In this document: in pieces, positions 1-11,800 of the stretch
How positions within the stretch are numbered: the first letter of the stretch is position 1
How the letters are laid out: every line of letters starts with the position of its first letter
Source: Brachionus manjavacas
Lineage: Eukaryota; Rotifera; Eurotatoria; Ploima; Brachionidae
Direction of reading: 5' to 3'
Assembly: GCA_019054805.1 (NCBI GenBank)
Contig: JAHQIY010000018.1
Span: forward strand, 186,001-250,000
DNA length: 64,000 bases
Program-made: the position numbers and the translations under genes
Notes under the pieces: generated by a model
Databases searched by the model: none
Seen by the model: only the letters and a program-made list of their open reading frames with translations
Told to the model about the DNA's origin: nothing

Positions 1-1737
1 TTCCATTTAAAAAAATATGAATGAAAATCTCGAAACGACTCGATTTTATAGTCTTCTGGTGTTTAAGGTTGTAAAATGTGATCTACTTTTTTTTAGCAAT
101 AAATATTGAGTTTGTTTTGAAAGGAGAATGAAAAAATTATAATTTTATGCTTGTTGTTTTGTTTGGTGTTTAATTTGGAATGAGTGCGAGTGGTATATTT
201 TGGTGCACATGTCCAGAGCGTAATTTAGGGTGTAGAAAAATTATGATAATCTCAAATCGGGTGGAATTTTCTAGAATTTTTTCTTCGATTTGGCGGGGTT
301 TTCTTCCTACAGCTAGCATAAAGTGTTCCAATGTTTACCAATGTATTTTATATCGCACAATCAACATACCAAGCTAGATTTATTTTTAAGTCAGGATTTC
401 TTGAGAATTATTTTTAATTTTTATTTTTGGATTCATAATTAAAAAAAAGAAGCTGATTTTTAAAATTTATTTGAAAAAAAAATTCTCTACTGTGTCAAAA
501 TTTTTGGTTGATACTTTTTGGCCAAGTTGTATTTTACATATCCGTAAGTGTCTGATAAATGAAAATATTAAAAATGAATATAAATATAAAATAGAAATTC
601 AGAATATTAAAAAATCAAAATTTTAATATTTAAAATTTAATCTTTTTAAATATTACTTTTTAAAGAATATAAAAATAATTTCTCAATGAAAATTGACTTT
701 TTGACCCAAATTGACGTAAATTAAAGTAAATTTTTGTAAAAATCATTAATATTTTTATTCTAATACTAAATTTTATTTAAAAATAACAAAAAAATACAAA
801 AAAATTTAAATATTTATAAAGTTAATTTTTAATTTTCCGGATTTGTTGCTTATAAGCTGTTTGCTGCCTTGTCCCAGGCATCCTTGAAAGTCGATTCTTT
901 TGAAAAGAAGTACACAAGTGTGTCTTATCTGATCGTAAAAATCTAGTTTTTATTCACTTTAAAAAAATAAGTTCTGAACTATAAAACATTTAAAAAATCG
1001 GTCCTAATTAGAACCTGTGTTATTATATTACATAATTGAAAAAGAAATGCTAAATATTTAAAAATTAAATTTAAACTCTTAAATAGCAATTAAAAGTTAT
1101 ATTTTAATGATTTTTAAAAATCCATGAATATTTTCTAATATTTTTTGTGGAACATTTTCTGAAATATTATAGAAAAATATTTGAAACTATAAAATTATCT
1201 AAATATAAAAATGTATAATTACTAACTGATTTTTTTTCCTTAAATTTTTGTTTTCATAATGCTTTTCAATTCAAATGGGCACTAAAAAAATTAGAAATAT
1301 GTTATAGACACTTTCGATAGAGAGCAACTTTTTTTTAATAAAACTTTAATTAAAATTTATGGTAAATATAGTTGATTTACGGCACATAAAAATGATTTTG
1401 GAAATTCAATTAAATTATTGATAAAAGAAAAAAATAAGCGGATAAAAATAAAATTTTCATTTAATTCATGGTTTAAAAATATCATCGCTCAAACTTTAAA
1501 TGTGGTTTTTAATATTGATTAAAAAAAACAAGACCAGAAATAGGAAACAGTTCTAAAAATTTAAGAGAAAACATTTTTCTTTCTTATTTAAATGAATATT
1601 TTTGCTAAAAATTTAGAAAAAAGTTATTTTTGGTAATGCATGCAAAAGATTGGTTTTTTTAATAAAATAAAAAGAGAGAGTTAATCCTGAAAAACAAAAA
1701 TACTTCTTGACTACCAATATCAGTTTCTTAAATAGGA
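1..1737. other. AT-rich intergenic DNA
   Basis: Long A and T runs dominate and no recognisable exon, RNA gene or mobile-element end is visible. A 65-codon open frame at 180-377 (+) resembles no family I know and has no supporting neighbours. A slightly GC-richer patch at about 838-900 is too short to assign. The last part must contain the 5' UTR and promoter of the channel gene that starts at 1738, but no convincing TATA element or initiator stands out. Confidence 0.6.
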
Positions 1738-3138
1738 ATGAAAAGCATTTATTTAAAAAAGGTTAAAAAACAAGTCGAATCGAGCACCATACACGCCATT
1801 CCAAATGTTTTAAGGACCAGCAATTCAATTAGTAGAATTTTTTGGCTCGTGGCTTTTACCATTTCTTTTTCATTATGTATGTACTTGATTATTTCAATTA
1901 TAACCAGATATTTTGAGTACAAAGTAATTGTCAAAATGGAACTAGCGCAGTCATTTGATGAAGATTTTCCCGCAGTTACTTTTTGCAACTTAAATCCATT
2001 TGATTTCTCGCTGGAAGAAAACCGCGCTAGCGTGACGCAATTTCTAAATGAATCGTTTATATTTGGAAAAGAAATAAACAGCACAAATTGTCAAAAAAGA
2101 ATTAAATCTTCTTTAAATAAAGAACTTCCGGCTTTGAAAAAATTTAGCCTGGAAAAGATGCTGATTTTTTGTCAATATGATGGAACAGAATGCAATGTGA
2201 ATGATTTTGTTCTTCTAAACACACGATTGTTCGGAAGTTGCTACACTTTTAATTCAGGTAGAAATTCAAGCGGTCATAAAATTCCAATAAGAAAAAAAAC
2301 ACGACCTGAAATTGGAAGTGGTCTAGAAATAGAATTATTTATTGGTGCCCCTGAGTTTCATCCATGTTGGGAGTCAAGATATGGTGCCCTAGTTAGTGTG
2401 CATAATCAATCTTCAAGTCCGATATTTACAGAAGATGGCATGATGGTTCAAACTGGATCAGAAACAAATCTTATTTTGAATAAAGTAAACATTAAAAAAT
2501 TGTCCAAGCCATATAGCAATTGTGTTGAAAATTTGACCAACAAAAATGAGATTGATTCAGTTTATTTCAGAAACACATTCAATTCTATTGCTGAATACAG
2601 ACAAAATTGGTGCTCACTTAATTGTTTGACTAAAAGAACTATTGAGGAAAATATTAAAAAATGCAGTACTTTGAATTTTACAACTCAATTCGAAGAAACA
2701 AGTTGTATTAATGATTTCAAAGATCAATTAAAGCACACACAATTTTGCTATAATCAATGCCCGATAGAATGCGAACATTCTTTTTTCACTATTTTTAATA
2801 GTGTGGCAACTTTTCCCACCATATCCTATGCGTCATATCTATTGTCAAATGAAACTTTTAGATCAAAATATCCTTACCAAAACATAAGTATGGAACAGGT
2901 AAAAAAAAGTGTTGTATCATTTAATGTCTATTTTGACACAAACTTTAATCAACTGATTGAAGAAATACCGGAACAAGATTTTTTTTCTTTATTAGGAAAT
3001 TTAGGGGGACAACTAGGGCTTTTTTTAGGAGTAAGTATCCTAAGTTTTGGAGAAATATTCGAAATTTTTTTTGAACTCTCAATTTTAATTTACAGAACAA
3101 AATTTAAAAATAAAATTAATGAACAGCCGAAATTGTAG
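1738..3138 (+). CDS. DEG/ENaC-family sodium channel subunit (FaNaC/ASIC-like), single exon, 466 aa
   Basis: Trimeric plasma-membrane cation channel subunit; the family includes peptide-gated, acid-gated and mechanically gated sodium channels. Seen: an N-terminal cytoplasmic stretch with S-T-I-H-A-I-P at residues 16-22; TM1 at about 34-55; the post-TM1 signature FPAVTFCNLNPF at 77-88; a large Cys-rich extracellular domain with many N-x-S/T sites; then TM2 at about 417-450 with LLGNLGGQLGLFLGVS. The selectivity-filter G-x-S is G431-V432-S433, the degenerin position is probably S417, and the conserved TM2 Glu is E439. The length is usual for the family. The ATG is fixed by an in-frame TAA three codons upstream (TAA ATA GGA ATG). 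Odd: the conserved gating His-Gly is His-Ala here (H19-A20), and there are no introns although neighbouring genes have several. Ligand and exact subfamily cannot be read from the sequence. An AATAAA at 3260-3265 is a likely poly(A) signal. Confidence 0.93.
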   Translation: MKSIYLKKVKKQVESSTIHAIPNVLRTSNSISRIFWLVAFTISFSLCMYLIISIITRYFEYKVIVKMELAQSFDEDFPAVTFCNLNPFDFSLEENRASVTQFLNESFIFGKEINSTNCQKRIKSSLNKELPALKKFSLEKMLIFCQYDGTECNVNDFVLLNTRLFGSCYTFNSGRNSSGHKIPIRKKTRPEIGSGLEIELFIGAPEFHPCWESRYGALVSVHNQSSSPIFTEDGMMVQTGSETNLILNKVNIKKLSKPYSNCVENLTNKNEIDSVYFRNTFNSIAEYRQNWCSLNCLTKRTIEENIKKCSTLNFTTQFEETSCINDFKDQLKHTQFCYNQCPIECEHSFFTIFNSVATFPTISYASYLLSNETFRSKYPYQNISMEQVKKSVVSFNVYFDTNFNQLIEEIPEQDFFSLLGNLGGQLGLFLGVSILSFGEIFEIFFELSILIYRTKFKNKINEQPKL

Positions 3139-3473
3139 TTCTTAAAAATTAAATTAATCAAAAGAAAATGACAATTTATTGGATAAATGTTGAAGAATCT
3201 AAACTTAATTCATTTTAACAGAAAAAATAACAATTTTTTAATAAAATATTTTTAAAATGAATAAAATTAATTTTCTCCGTTAATGTTTTCCTTTAAAAAA
3301 ATAAAACATGTTTAAAGCCGGGTTAATTTACAATAGATTGACTTAAATAAAGAAATTCGAGTGATACTAAAAGACGTGAAATTCATTCTAACACGATAAT
3401 TTCAAACAAAAAAAAGTTTTATAACATTTTAACAAAACAAAATAATTTGGTAAATTATTTGGCAGCTTCGGGT
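3139..3473. other. 3' flank of the channel gene up to the satellite edge
   Basis: AT-rich spacer containing the channel gene's probable poly(A) signal (3260-3265). No gene is recognised. The satellite begins abruptly at about 3474, only about 335 bp after the channel stop codon, and I see no target-site duplication shared with the right edge near 45158. Confidence 0.6.
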
Positions 3474-3690
3474 AAATGAGGAGGGGCGGTGATGATGCAG
3501 ATTCCTAGCAGAATGATGATGCAGTTTTGTCGATAGCAAAGAAAAAGTTTATTTTGAAAAAAAAAGTCTATTAGACTTACAGCAAAAAAAGATTAAGATA
3601 AACATTCTTTGGTCAATTTATTTACAACAAATATTTTGAATAGAAAAAAATTATTTTCAAAAAAATGCAATACTGCTAACTCTACCATTG
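3474..3690. repeat. Truncated, rearranged first satellite unit (left edge)
   Basis: The array opens with only about 35 bp of the GC-richer module (aaatgaggagggg... to cctagc at about 3509). It then jumps, through an extra 'gatgatgcag' copy (3515-3524), into the A-rich module at 'ttttgtcgatagc'. About 330 bp of a normal unit are missing. Degenerate edge units are expected where unequal exchange cannot homogenise the array boundary. Confidence 0.8.
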
Positions 3691-5305
3691 GCCGGTCCCA
3701 AGTCCGGATGAGAAAATGAGGAGGGGCGGTGATGATGCAGATGCCTAGCGGCCGGGGCAAGGAGGCTTGCAAGCAAGAGCTAATGACATGTCTGGCAGAC
3801 CCTTAGTACTTAGTGAAAAAAGTTAAGTATCTTTTTTTGGATATGCTTGTTTCCATCTATAGATACGCTTGGTTTGTGGTTCCAAGCTAGTCTAAATAGT
3901 TGTCGAGTTCGCAGCCATTAAGTGCTCGGATGAGTGGCGCTGTTTATGATGAACGTCCCATAGTAACTTTGGCGGCAGATTGTTGAGTCGTTACCATACC
4001 GATGCCGGTCCCAAGTCCGGATGAAAAAATGGGAGGGAGACTAATCAGCACATAAATACCGAGTTTTGTTGATAGCCAAGAAAAAGTTTATTTCGAAAAA
4101 AAAGTCTATTAGACTTACAGCAAAAAAAGATTAAGATAAACATTCTTTGGTCAATTTATTTACAACAAATATTTTGAATAGAAAAAATTATTTTCAAAAA
4201 AATGCAATACTGCTAACTCTACCATTGGCCGGTCCCAAGTCCGGATGAGAAAATGAGGAGGGGCGGTGATGATGCAGATGCCTAGCGGCCGGGGCAAGGA
4301 GGCTTGCAAGCAAGAGCTAATGACATGTCTGGCAAACCCTTAGTACTTAGTGAAAAAAGTTAAGTTTCTTTTTTTGGATATGCTTGTATCCATCTATAGA
4401 TACGCTTGGTTTGTGGTTCCAAGCTAGTCTAAATAGTTGTCGAGTTCGCAGCCATTAAGTGCTCGGATGAGTGGCGCTGTTTATGATGAACGTCCCATAG
4501 TAACTTTGGCGGCAGATTGTTGAGTCGTAACCATACCGATGCCGGTCCCAAGTCCGGATGAAAAAATGGGAGGAGACTAATCAGCACATAAATACCGAGT
4601 TTTGTCGATAGCAAAGAAAAAGTTTATTTTGAAAAAAAGTCTATTAGAGTTACAGCAAAAAAAGATTAAGATAAACATTCTTTGGTCAATTTATTTACAA
4701 CAAATATTTTGAATAGAAAAAAATTATTTTCAAAAAAATGCAATACTGCTAACTCTACCATTGGCCGGTCCCAAGTCCGGATGAGAAAATGAGGAGGGGC
4801 GGTGATGATGCAGATGCCTAGCGGCCGGGGCAAGGAGGCTTGCAAGCAAGAGCTAATGACATGTCTGGCAGACCCTTAGTACTTAGTGAAAAAAGTTAAG
4901 TATCTTTTTTTGGATATGCTTGTATCCATCTATAGATACGCTTGGTTTGTGGTTCCAAGCTAGTCTAAATAGTTGTCGAGTTCGCAGCCATTAAGTGCTC
5001 GGATGAGTGGCGCTGTTTATTATGAACGTCCCATAGTAACTTTGGCGGCAGATTGTTGAGTCGTAACCATACCGATGCCGGTCCCAAGTCCGGATGAAAA
5101 AATGGGAGGGAGACTAATCAGCACATAAATACCGAGTTTTGTTGATAGCCAAGAAAAAGTTTATTTCGAAAAAAAAAGTCTATTAGACTTACAGCAAAAA
5201 AAGATTAAGATAAACATTCTTTGGTCAATTTATTTACAACAAATATTTTGAATAGAAAAAAATTATTTTCAAAAAAAAATGCAATACTGCTAACTCTACC
5301 ATTGG

Positions 5306-5321
5306 CCGGTCCCAAGTCCGG
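5306..5321. repeat. Module-boundary motif with self-complementary ends (occurs twice per unit)
   Basis: CCGGTCCCAAGTCCGG starts both modules in almost every unit; the second copy in this unit lies at 5619-5634. The ends CCGG/CCGG can pair as a small stem. It is also the site at which two units at about 41.75-42.38 kb appear to have recombined, so it acts as a short internal direct repeat. Confidence 0.85.
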
Positions 5322-5391
5322 ATGAGAAAATGAGGAGGGGCGGTGATGATGCAGATGCCTAGCGGCCGGGGCAAGGAGGCTTGCAAGCAAG

Positions 5392-5425
5392 AGCTAATGA
5401 CATGTCTGGCAGACCCTTAGTACTT
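5392..5425 (+). other. 5S-rRNA-like segment inside each satellite unit (tentative)
   Basis: AGCTAA (5392-5397), then GTCTGGC, then TTAGTACTT (5417-5425) occur in the same order and at nearly the same spacing as AGCTAAGC...GTCGGGC...GTTAGTACTTGG of eukaryotic 5S rRNA, the region of the internal Pol III promoter (25 versus 22 bases between the first and last blocks). The rest of 5S is not recognisable, so this may be a distant relic of a 5S gene or coincidence. Confidence 0.3.
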
Positions 5426-5617
5426 AGTTAAAAAAGTTAAGTATCTTTTTTTGGATATGCTTGTATCCATCTATAGATACGCTTGGTTTGTGGTTCCAAG
5501 CTAGTCTAAATAGTTGTCGAGTTCGCAGCCATTAAGTGCTCGGATGAGTGGCGCTGTTTATGATGAACGTCCCATAGTAACTTTGGCGGCAGATTGTTGA
5601 GTCGTAACCATACCGAT

Positions 5618-5845
5618 GCCGGTCCCAAGTCCGGATGAAAAAATGGGAGGGAGACTAATCAGCACATAAATACCGAGTTTTGTCGATAGCAAAGAAAAAG
5701 TTTATTTTGAAAAAAAAAGTCTATTAGAGTTACAGCAAAAAAAGATTAAGATAAACATTCTTTGGTCAATTTATTTACAACAAATATTTTGAATAGAAAA
5801 AAATTATTTTCAAAAAAAAATGCAATACTGCTAACTCTACCATTG
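5618..5845. repeat. Representative satellite unit: 228-bp A-rich module
   Basis: Runs from the second copy of the motif (5618) to the base before the next unit's first copy (5846). It is rich in A tracts of 5-9 bases, which carry most of the length differences between units. In most units it also has the 15-bp perfect dyad AAGTCTATTAGACTT (for example 5176-5190); this particular unit has one of the variants, ...TATTAGAGTT, that breaks the dyad. A-tract-rich DNA of this sort is usually bent and disfavours or phases nucleosomes, which is general knowledge rather than shown here. Confidence 0.85.
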
Positions 5846-8800
5846 GCCGGTCCCAAGTCCGGATGAGAAAATGAGGAGGGGCGGTGATGATGCAGATGCC
5901 TAGCGGCCGGGGCAAGGAGGCTTGCAAGCAAGAGCTAATGACATGTCTGGCAGACCCTTAGTACTTAGTGAAAAAAGTTAAGTATCTTTTTTTGGATATG
6001 CTTGTATCCATCTATAGATACGCTTGGTTTGTGGTTCCAAGCTAGTCTAAATAGTTGTCGAGTTCGCAGCCATTAAGTGCTCGGATGAGTGGCGCTGTTT
6101 ATTATGAACGTCCCATAGTAACTTTGGCGGCAGATTGTTGAGTCGTAACCATACCGATGCCGGTCCCAAGTCCGGATGAAAAAATGGGAGGGAGACTAAT
6201 CAGCACATAAATACCGAGTTTTGTTGATAGCCAAGAAAAAGTTTATTTCGAAAAAAGAGTCTATTAGACTTACAGCAAAAAAAGATTAAGATAAACATTC
6301 TTTGGTCAATTTATTTACAACAAATATTTTGAATAGAAAAAAATTATTTTCAAAAAAAAAATGCAATACTGCTAACTCTACCATTGGCCGGTCCCAAGTC
6401 CGGATGAGAAAATGAGGAGGGCGGTGATGATGCAGATGCCTAGCGGCCGGGGCAAGGAGGCTTGCAAGCAAGAGCTAATGACATGTCTGGCAGACCCTTA
6501 GTACTTAGTGAAAAAAGTTAAGTATCTCTTTTTGGATATGCTTGTATCCATCTATAGATACGCTTGGTTTGTGGTTCCAAGCTAGTCTAAATAGTTGTCG
6601 AGTTCGCAGCCATTAAGTGCTCGGATGAGTGGCGCTGTTTATTATGAACGTCCCATAGTAACTTTGGCGGCAGATTGTTGAGTCGTAACCATACCGATGC
6701 CGGTCCCAAGTCCGGATGAAAAAATGGGAGGAGACTAATCAGCACATAAATACCGAGTTTTGTTGATAGCCAAGAAAAAGTTTATTTCGAAAAAAAAAGT
6801 CTATTAGACTTACAGCAAAAAAAGATTAAGATAAACATTCTTTGGTCAATTTATTTACAACAAATATTTTGAATAGAAAAAAATTATTTTCAAAAAAAAA
6901 TGCAATACTGCTAACTCTACCATTGGCCGGTCCCAAGTCCGGATGAGTAAATGAGGAGGGGCGGTGATGATGCAGATGCCTAGCGGACGGGGCAAGGAGG
7001 CTTGCAAGCAAGAGCTAATGACATGTCTGGCAGACCCTTAGTACTTAGTGAAAAAAGTTAAGTATCTTTTTTTGGATATGCTTGTATCCATCTATAGATA
7101 CGCTTGGTTTGTGGTTCCAAGCTAGTCTAAATAGTTGTCGAGTTCGCAGCCATTAAGTGCTCGGATGAGTGGCGCTGTTTATGATGAACGTCCCATAGTA
7201 ACTTTGGCGGCAGATTGTTGAGTCGTTACCATACCGACGCCGGTCCCAAGTCCGGATAAAAGAATGGGAGGGAGACTAATCAGCACATAAATACCGAGTT
7301 TTGTTGATAGCCAAGAAAAAGTTTATTTCGAAAAAAAAAGTCTATTAGACTTACAGCAAAAAAAGATTAAGATAAACATTCTTTGGTCAATTTATTTACA
7401 GCAAATATTTTGAATAGAAAAAAATTATTTTCAAAAAAAAATGCAATACTGCTAACTCTACCATTGGCCGGTCCCAAGTCCGGATGAGAAAATGAGGAGG
7501 GGCGGTGCTGATGCAGATGCCTAGCGGCCGGGGCAAGGAGGCTTGCAAGCAAGAGCTAATGACATGTCTGGCAGACCCTTAGTACTTAGTGAAAAAAGTT
7601 AAGTATCTTTTTTTGGATATGCTTGTATCCATCTATAGATACGCTTGGTTTGTGGTTCCAAGCTAGTCTAAATAGTTGTCGAGTTCGCAGCCATTAAGTG
7701 CTCGGATGAGTGGCGCTGTTTATGATGAACGTCCCATAGTAACTTTGGCGGCAGATTGTTGAGTCGTAACCATACCGATGCCGGTCCCAAGTCCGGATGA
7801 AAGAATGGGAGGGAGACTAATCAGCACATAAATACCGAGTTTTGTCGATAGCAAAGAAAAAGTTTATTTTGAAAAAAAAAGTCTATTAGACTTACAGCAA
7901 AAAAAGATTAAGATAAACATTCTTTGGTCAATTTATTTACAACAAATATTTTGAATAGAAAAAAATTATTTTCAAAAAAAAAATGCAATACTGCTAACTC
8001 TACCATTGGCCGGTCCCAAGTCCGGATGAGAAAATGAGGAGGGGCGGTGATGATGCAGATGCCTAGCGGCCGGGGCAAGGAGGCTTGCAAGCAAGAGCTA
8101 ATGACATGTCTGGCAGACCCTTAGTACTTAGTGAAAAAAGTTAAGTATCTTTTTTTGGATATGCTTGTATCCATCTATAGATACGCTTGGTTTGTGGTTC
8201 CAAGCTAGTCTAAATAGTTGTCGAGTTCGCAGCCATTAAGTGCTCGGATGAGTGGCGCTGTTTATGATGAACGTCCCATAGTAACTTTGGCGGCAGATTG
8301 TTGAGTCGTTACCATACCGACGCCGGTCCCAAGTCCGGATAAGAGAATGGGAGGGAGACTAATCAGCACATAAATACCGAGTTTTGTTGATAGCCAAGAA
8401 AAAGTTTATTTCGAAAAAAAAAAGTCTATTAGACTTACAGCAAAAAAAGATTAAGATAAACATTCTTTGGTCAATTTATTTACAGCAAATATTTTGAATA
8501 GAAAAAAATTATTTTCAAAAAAAAATGCAATACTGCTAACTCTACCATTGGCCGGTCCCAAGTCCGGATGAGAAAATGAGGAGGGGCGGTGCTGATGCAG
8601 ATGCCTAGCGGCCGGGGCAAGGAGGCTTGCAAGCAAGAGCTAATGACATGTCTGGCAGACCCTTAGTACTTAGTGAAAAAAGTTAAGTATCTCTTTTTGG
8701 ATATGCTTGTATCCATCTATAGATACGCTTGGTTTGTGGTTCCAAGCTAGTCTAAATAGTTGTCGAGTTCGCAGCCATTAAGTGCTCGGATGAGTGGCGC

Positions 8801-11800
8801 TGTTTATGATGAACGTCCCATAGTAACTTTGGCGGCAGATTGTTGAGTCGTAACCATACCGATGCCGGTCCCAAGTCCGGATGAAAAAATGGGAGTGAGA
8901 CTAATCAGCACATAAATACCGAGTTTTGTCGATAGCAAAGAAAAAGTTTATTTTGAAAAAAAAAGTCTATTAGACTTACAGCAAAAAAAGATTAAGATAA
9001 ACATTCTTTGGTCAATTTATTTACAACAAATATTTTGAATAGAAAAAAATTATTTTCAAAAAAAAAATGCAATACTGCTAACTCTACCATTGGCCGGTCC
9101 CAAGTCCGGATGAGAAAATGAGGAGGGGCGGTGATGATGCAGATGCCTAGCGGACGGGGCAAGGAGGCTTGCAAGCAAGAGCTAATGACATGTCTGGCAG
9201 ACCCTTAGTACTTAGTGAAAAAAGTTAAGTATCTTTTTGGATATGCTTGTATCCATCTATAGATACGCTTGGTTTGTGGTTCCAAGCTAGTCTAAATAGT
9301 TGTCGAGTTCGCAGCCATTAAGTGCTCGGATGAGTGGCGCTGTTTATGATGAACGTCCCATAGTAACTTTGGCGGCAGATTGTTGAGTCGTAACCATACC
9401 GATGCCGGTCCCAAGTCCGGATGAAAAAATGGGAGGGAGACTAATCAGCACATAAATACCGAGTTTTGTTGATAGCCAAGAAAAAGTTTATTTCGAAAAA
9501 AAAAGTCCATTAGACTTACAGCAAAAAAAGATTAAGATAAACATTCTTTGGTCAATTTATTTACAACAAATATTTTGAATAGAAAAAAATTATTTTCAAA
9601 AAAAAATGCAATACTGCTAACTCTACCATTGGCCGGTCCCAAGTCCGGATGAGAAAATGAGGGGGGGCGGTGATGATGCAGATGCCTAGCGGCCGGGGCA
9701 AGGAGGCTTGCAAGCAAGAGCTAATGACATGTCTGGCAGACCCTTAGTACTTAGTGAAAAAAGTTAAGTATCTCTTTTTGGATATGCTTGTATCCATCTA
9801 TAGATACGCTTGGTTTGTGGTTCCAAGCTAGTCTAAATAGTTGTCGAGTTCGCAGCCATTAAGTGCTCGGATGAGTGGCGCTGTTTATGATGAACGTCCC
9901 ATAGTAACTTTGGCGGCAGATTGTTGAGTCGTAACCATACCGATGCCGGTCCCAAGTCCGGATGAAAAAATGGGAGGGAGACTAATCAGCACATAAATAC
10001 CGAGTTTTGTCGATAGCAAAGAAAAAGTTTATTTTGAAAAAAAGTCTATTAGAGTTACAGCAAAAAAGATTAAGATAAACATTCTTTGGTCAATTTATTT
10101 ACAACAAATATTTTGAATAGAAAAAAATTATTTTCAAAAAAAAATGCAATACTGCTAACTCTACCATTGGCCGGTCCCAAGTCCGGATGAGAAAATGAGG
10201 AGGGCGGTGATGATGCAGATGCCTAGCGGCCGGGGCAAGGAGGCTTGCAAGCAAGAGCTAATGACATGTCTGGCAGACCCTTAGTACTTAGTGAAAAAAG
10301 TTAAGTATCTCTTTTTGGATATGCTTGTATCCATCTATAGATACGCTTGGTTTGTGGTTCCAAGCTAGTCTAAATAGTTGTCGAGTTCGCAGCCATTAAG
10401 TGCTCGGATGAGTGGCGCTGTTTATGACTAACGTCCCATAGTAACTTTGGCGGCAGATTGTTGAGTCGTAACCATACCGATGCCGGTCCCAAGTCCGGAT
10501 GAAAAAATGGGAGGGAGACTAATCAGCACATAAATACCGAGTTTTGTTGATAGCCAAGAAAAAGTTTATTTCGAAAAAAAAAGTCTATTAGACTTACAGC
10601 AAAAAAAGATTAAGATAAACATTCTTTGGTCAATTTATTTACAACAAATATTTTGAATAGAAAAAAATTATTTTCAAAAAAAAAATGCAATACTGCTAAC
10701 TCTACCATTGGCCGGTCCCAAGTCCGGATGAGAAAATGAGGAGGGGCGGTGATGATGCAGATGCCTAGCGGACGGGGCAAGGAGGCTTGCAAGCAAGAGC
10801 TAATGACATGTCTGGCAGACCCTTAGTACTTAGTGAAAAAAGTTAAGTATCTTTTTTTGGATATGCTTGTATCCATCTATAGATACGCTTGGTTTGTGGT
10901 TCCAAGCTAGTCTAAATAGTTGTCGAGTTCGCAGCCATTAAGTGCTCGGATGAGTGGCGCTGTTTATGATGAACGTCCCATAGTAACTTTGGCGGCAGAT
11001 TGTTGAGTCGTAACCATACCGATGCCGGTCCCAAATCCGGATAAAAGAATGGGAGGGAGACTAATCAGCACATAAATACCGAGTTTTGTCGATAGCAAAG
11101 AAAAAGTTTATTTTGAAAAAAAAAGTCTATTAGACTTACAGCAAAAAAAGATTAAGATAAACATTCTTTGGTCAATTTATTTACAACAAATATTTTGAAT
11201 AGAAAAAAATTAATTTCAAAAAAAAATGCAATACTGCTAACTCTACCATTGGCCGGTCCCAAGTCCGGATGAGAAAATGAGGAGGGGCGGTGATGATGCA
11301 GATGCCTAGCGGCCGGGGCAAGGAGGCTTGCAAGCAAGAGCTAATGACATGTCTGGCAGACCCTTAGTACTTAGTGAAAAAAGTTAAGTATCTTTTTTTG
11401 GATATGCTTGTATCCATCTATAGATACGCTTGGTTTGTGGTTCCAAGCTAGTCTAAATAGTTGTCGAGTTCGCAGCCATTAAGTGCTCGGATGAGTGGCG
11501 CTGTTTATGACTAACGTCCCATAGTAACTTTGGCGGCAGATTGTTGAGTCGTAACCATACCGATGCCGGTCCCAAGTCCGGATGAAAAAATGGGAGGAGA
11601 CTAATCAGCACATAAATACCGAGTTTTGTTGATAGCCAAGAAAAAGTTTATTTCGAAAAAAAAAGTCTATTAGACTTACAGCAAAAAAAGATTAAGATAA
11701 ACATTCTTTGGTCAATTGATTTACAGCAAATATTTTGAATAGGAAAAAATTATTTTCAAAAAAAAAATGCAATACTGCTAACTCTACCATTGGCCGGTCC

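Larger units (their letters stand above)
5305..5617. repeat. Representative satellite unit: 313-bp GC-richer module
   Basis: One example of the module, from the first GCCGGTCCC motif (5305) to just before the second (5618). It contains the hairpin-forming CCGGTCCCAAGTCCGG (5306-5321), the perfect 10-bp palindrome GCTTGCAAGC (5379-5388), a weakly 5S-rRNA-like stretch (5392-5425), the hairpin GGATATGCTTGTATCC (5453-5468) and the perfect palindrome ATCTATAGAT (5469-5478). This module alone forms the two short units at about 41752-42377, showing that it can repeat without the A-rich partner. Confidence 0.9.

Noticed and set aside
180-377. 65-codon plus-strand open frame near the window start
   Set aside because: No family resemblance, no splice or promoter context; compatible with chance.
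1749-2084. 111-codon minus-strand frame inside the DEG/ENaC gene
   Set aside because: Antisense shadow of the channel coding sequence.
5176-5215. Spliced-leader RNA gene on the minus strand (perfect GTAAGT donor next to the AAGTCTATTAGACTT stem)
   Set aside because: No clear Sm-binding site follows and no known leader sequence is recognised; the donor-like string is explained by the dyad.
5305-5330. Hammerhead-type ribozyme in the satellite (hairpin CCGGTCCCAAGTCCGG between GATG and GATGAAA)
   Set aside because: The invariant CUGAUGA and GAAA core elements are not both present in either strand at the right positions.
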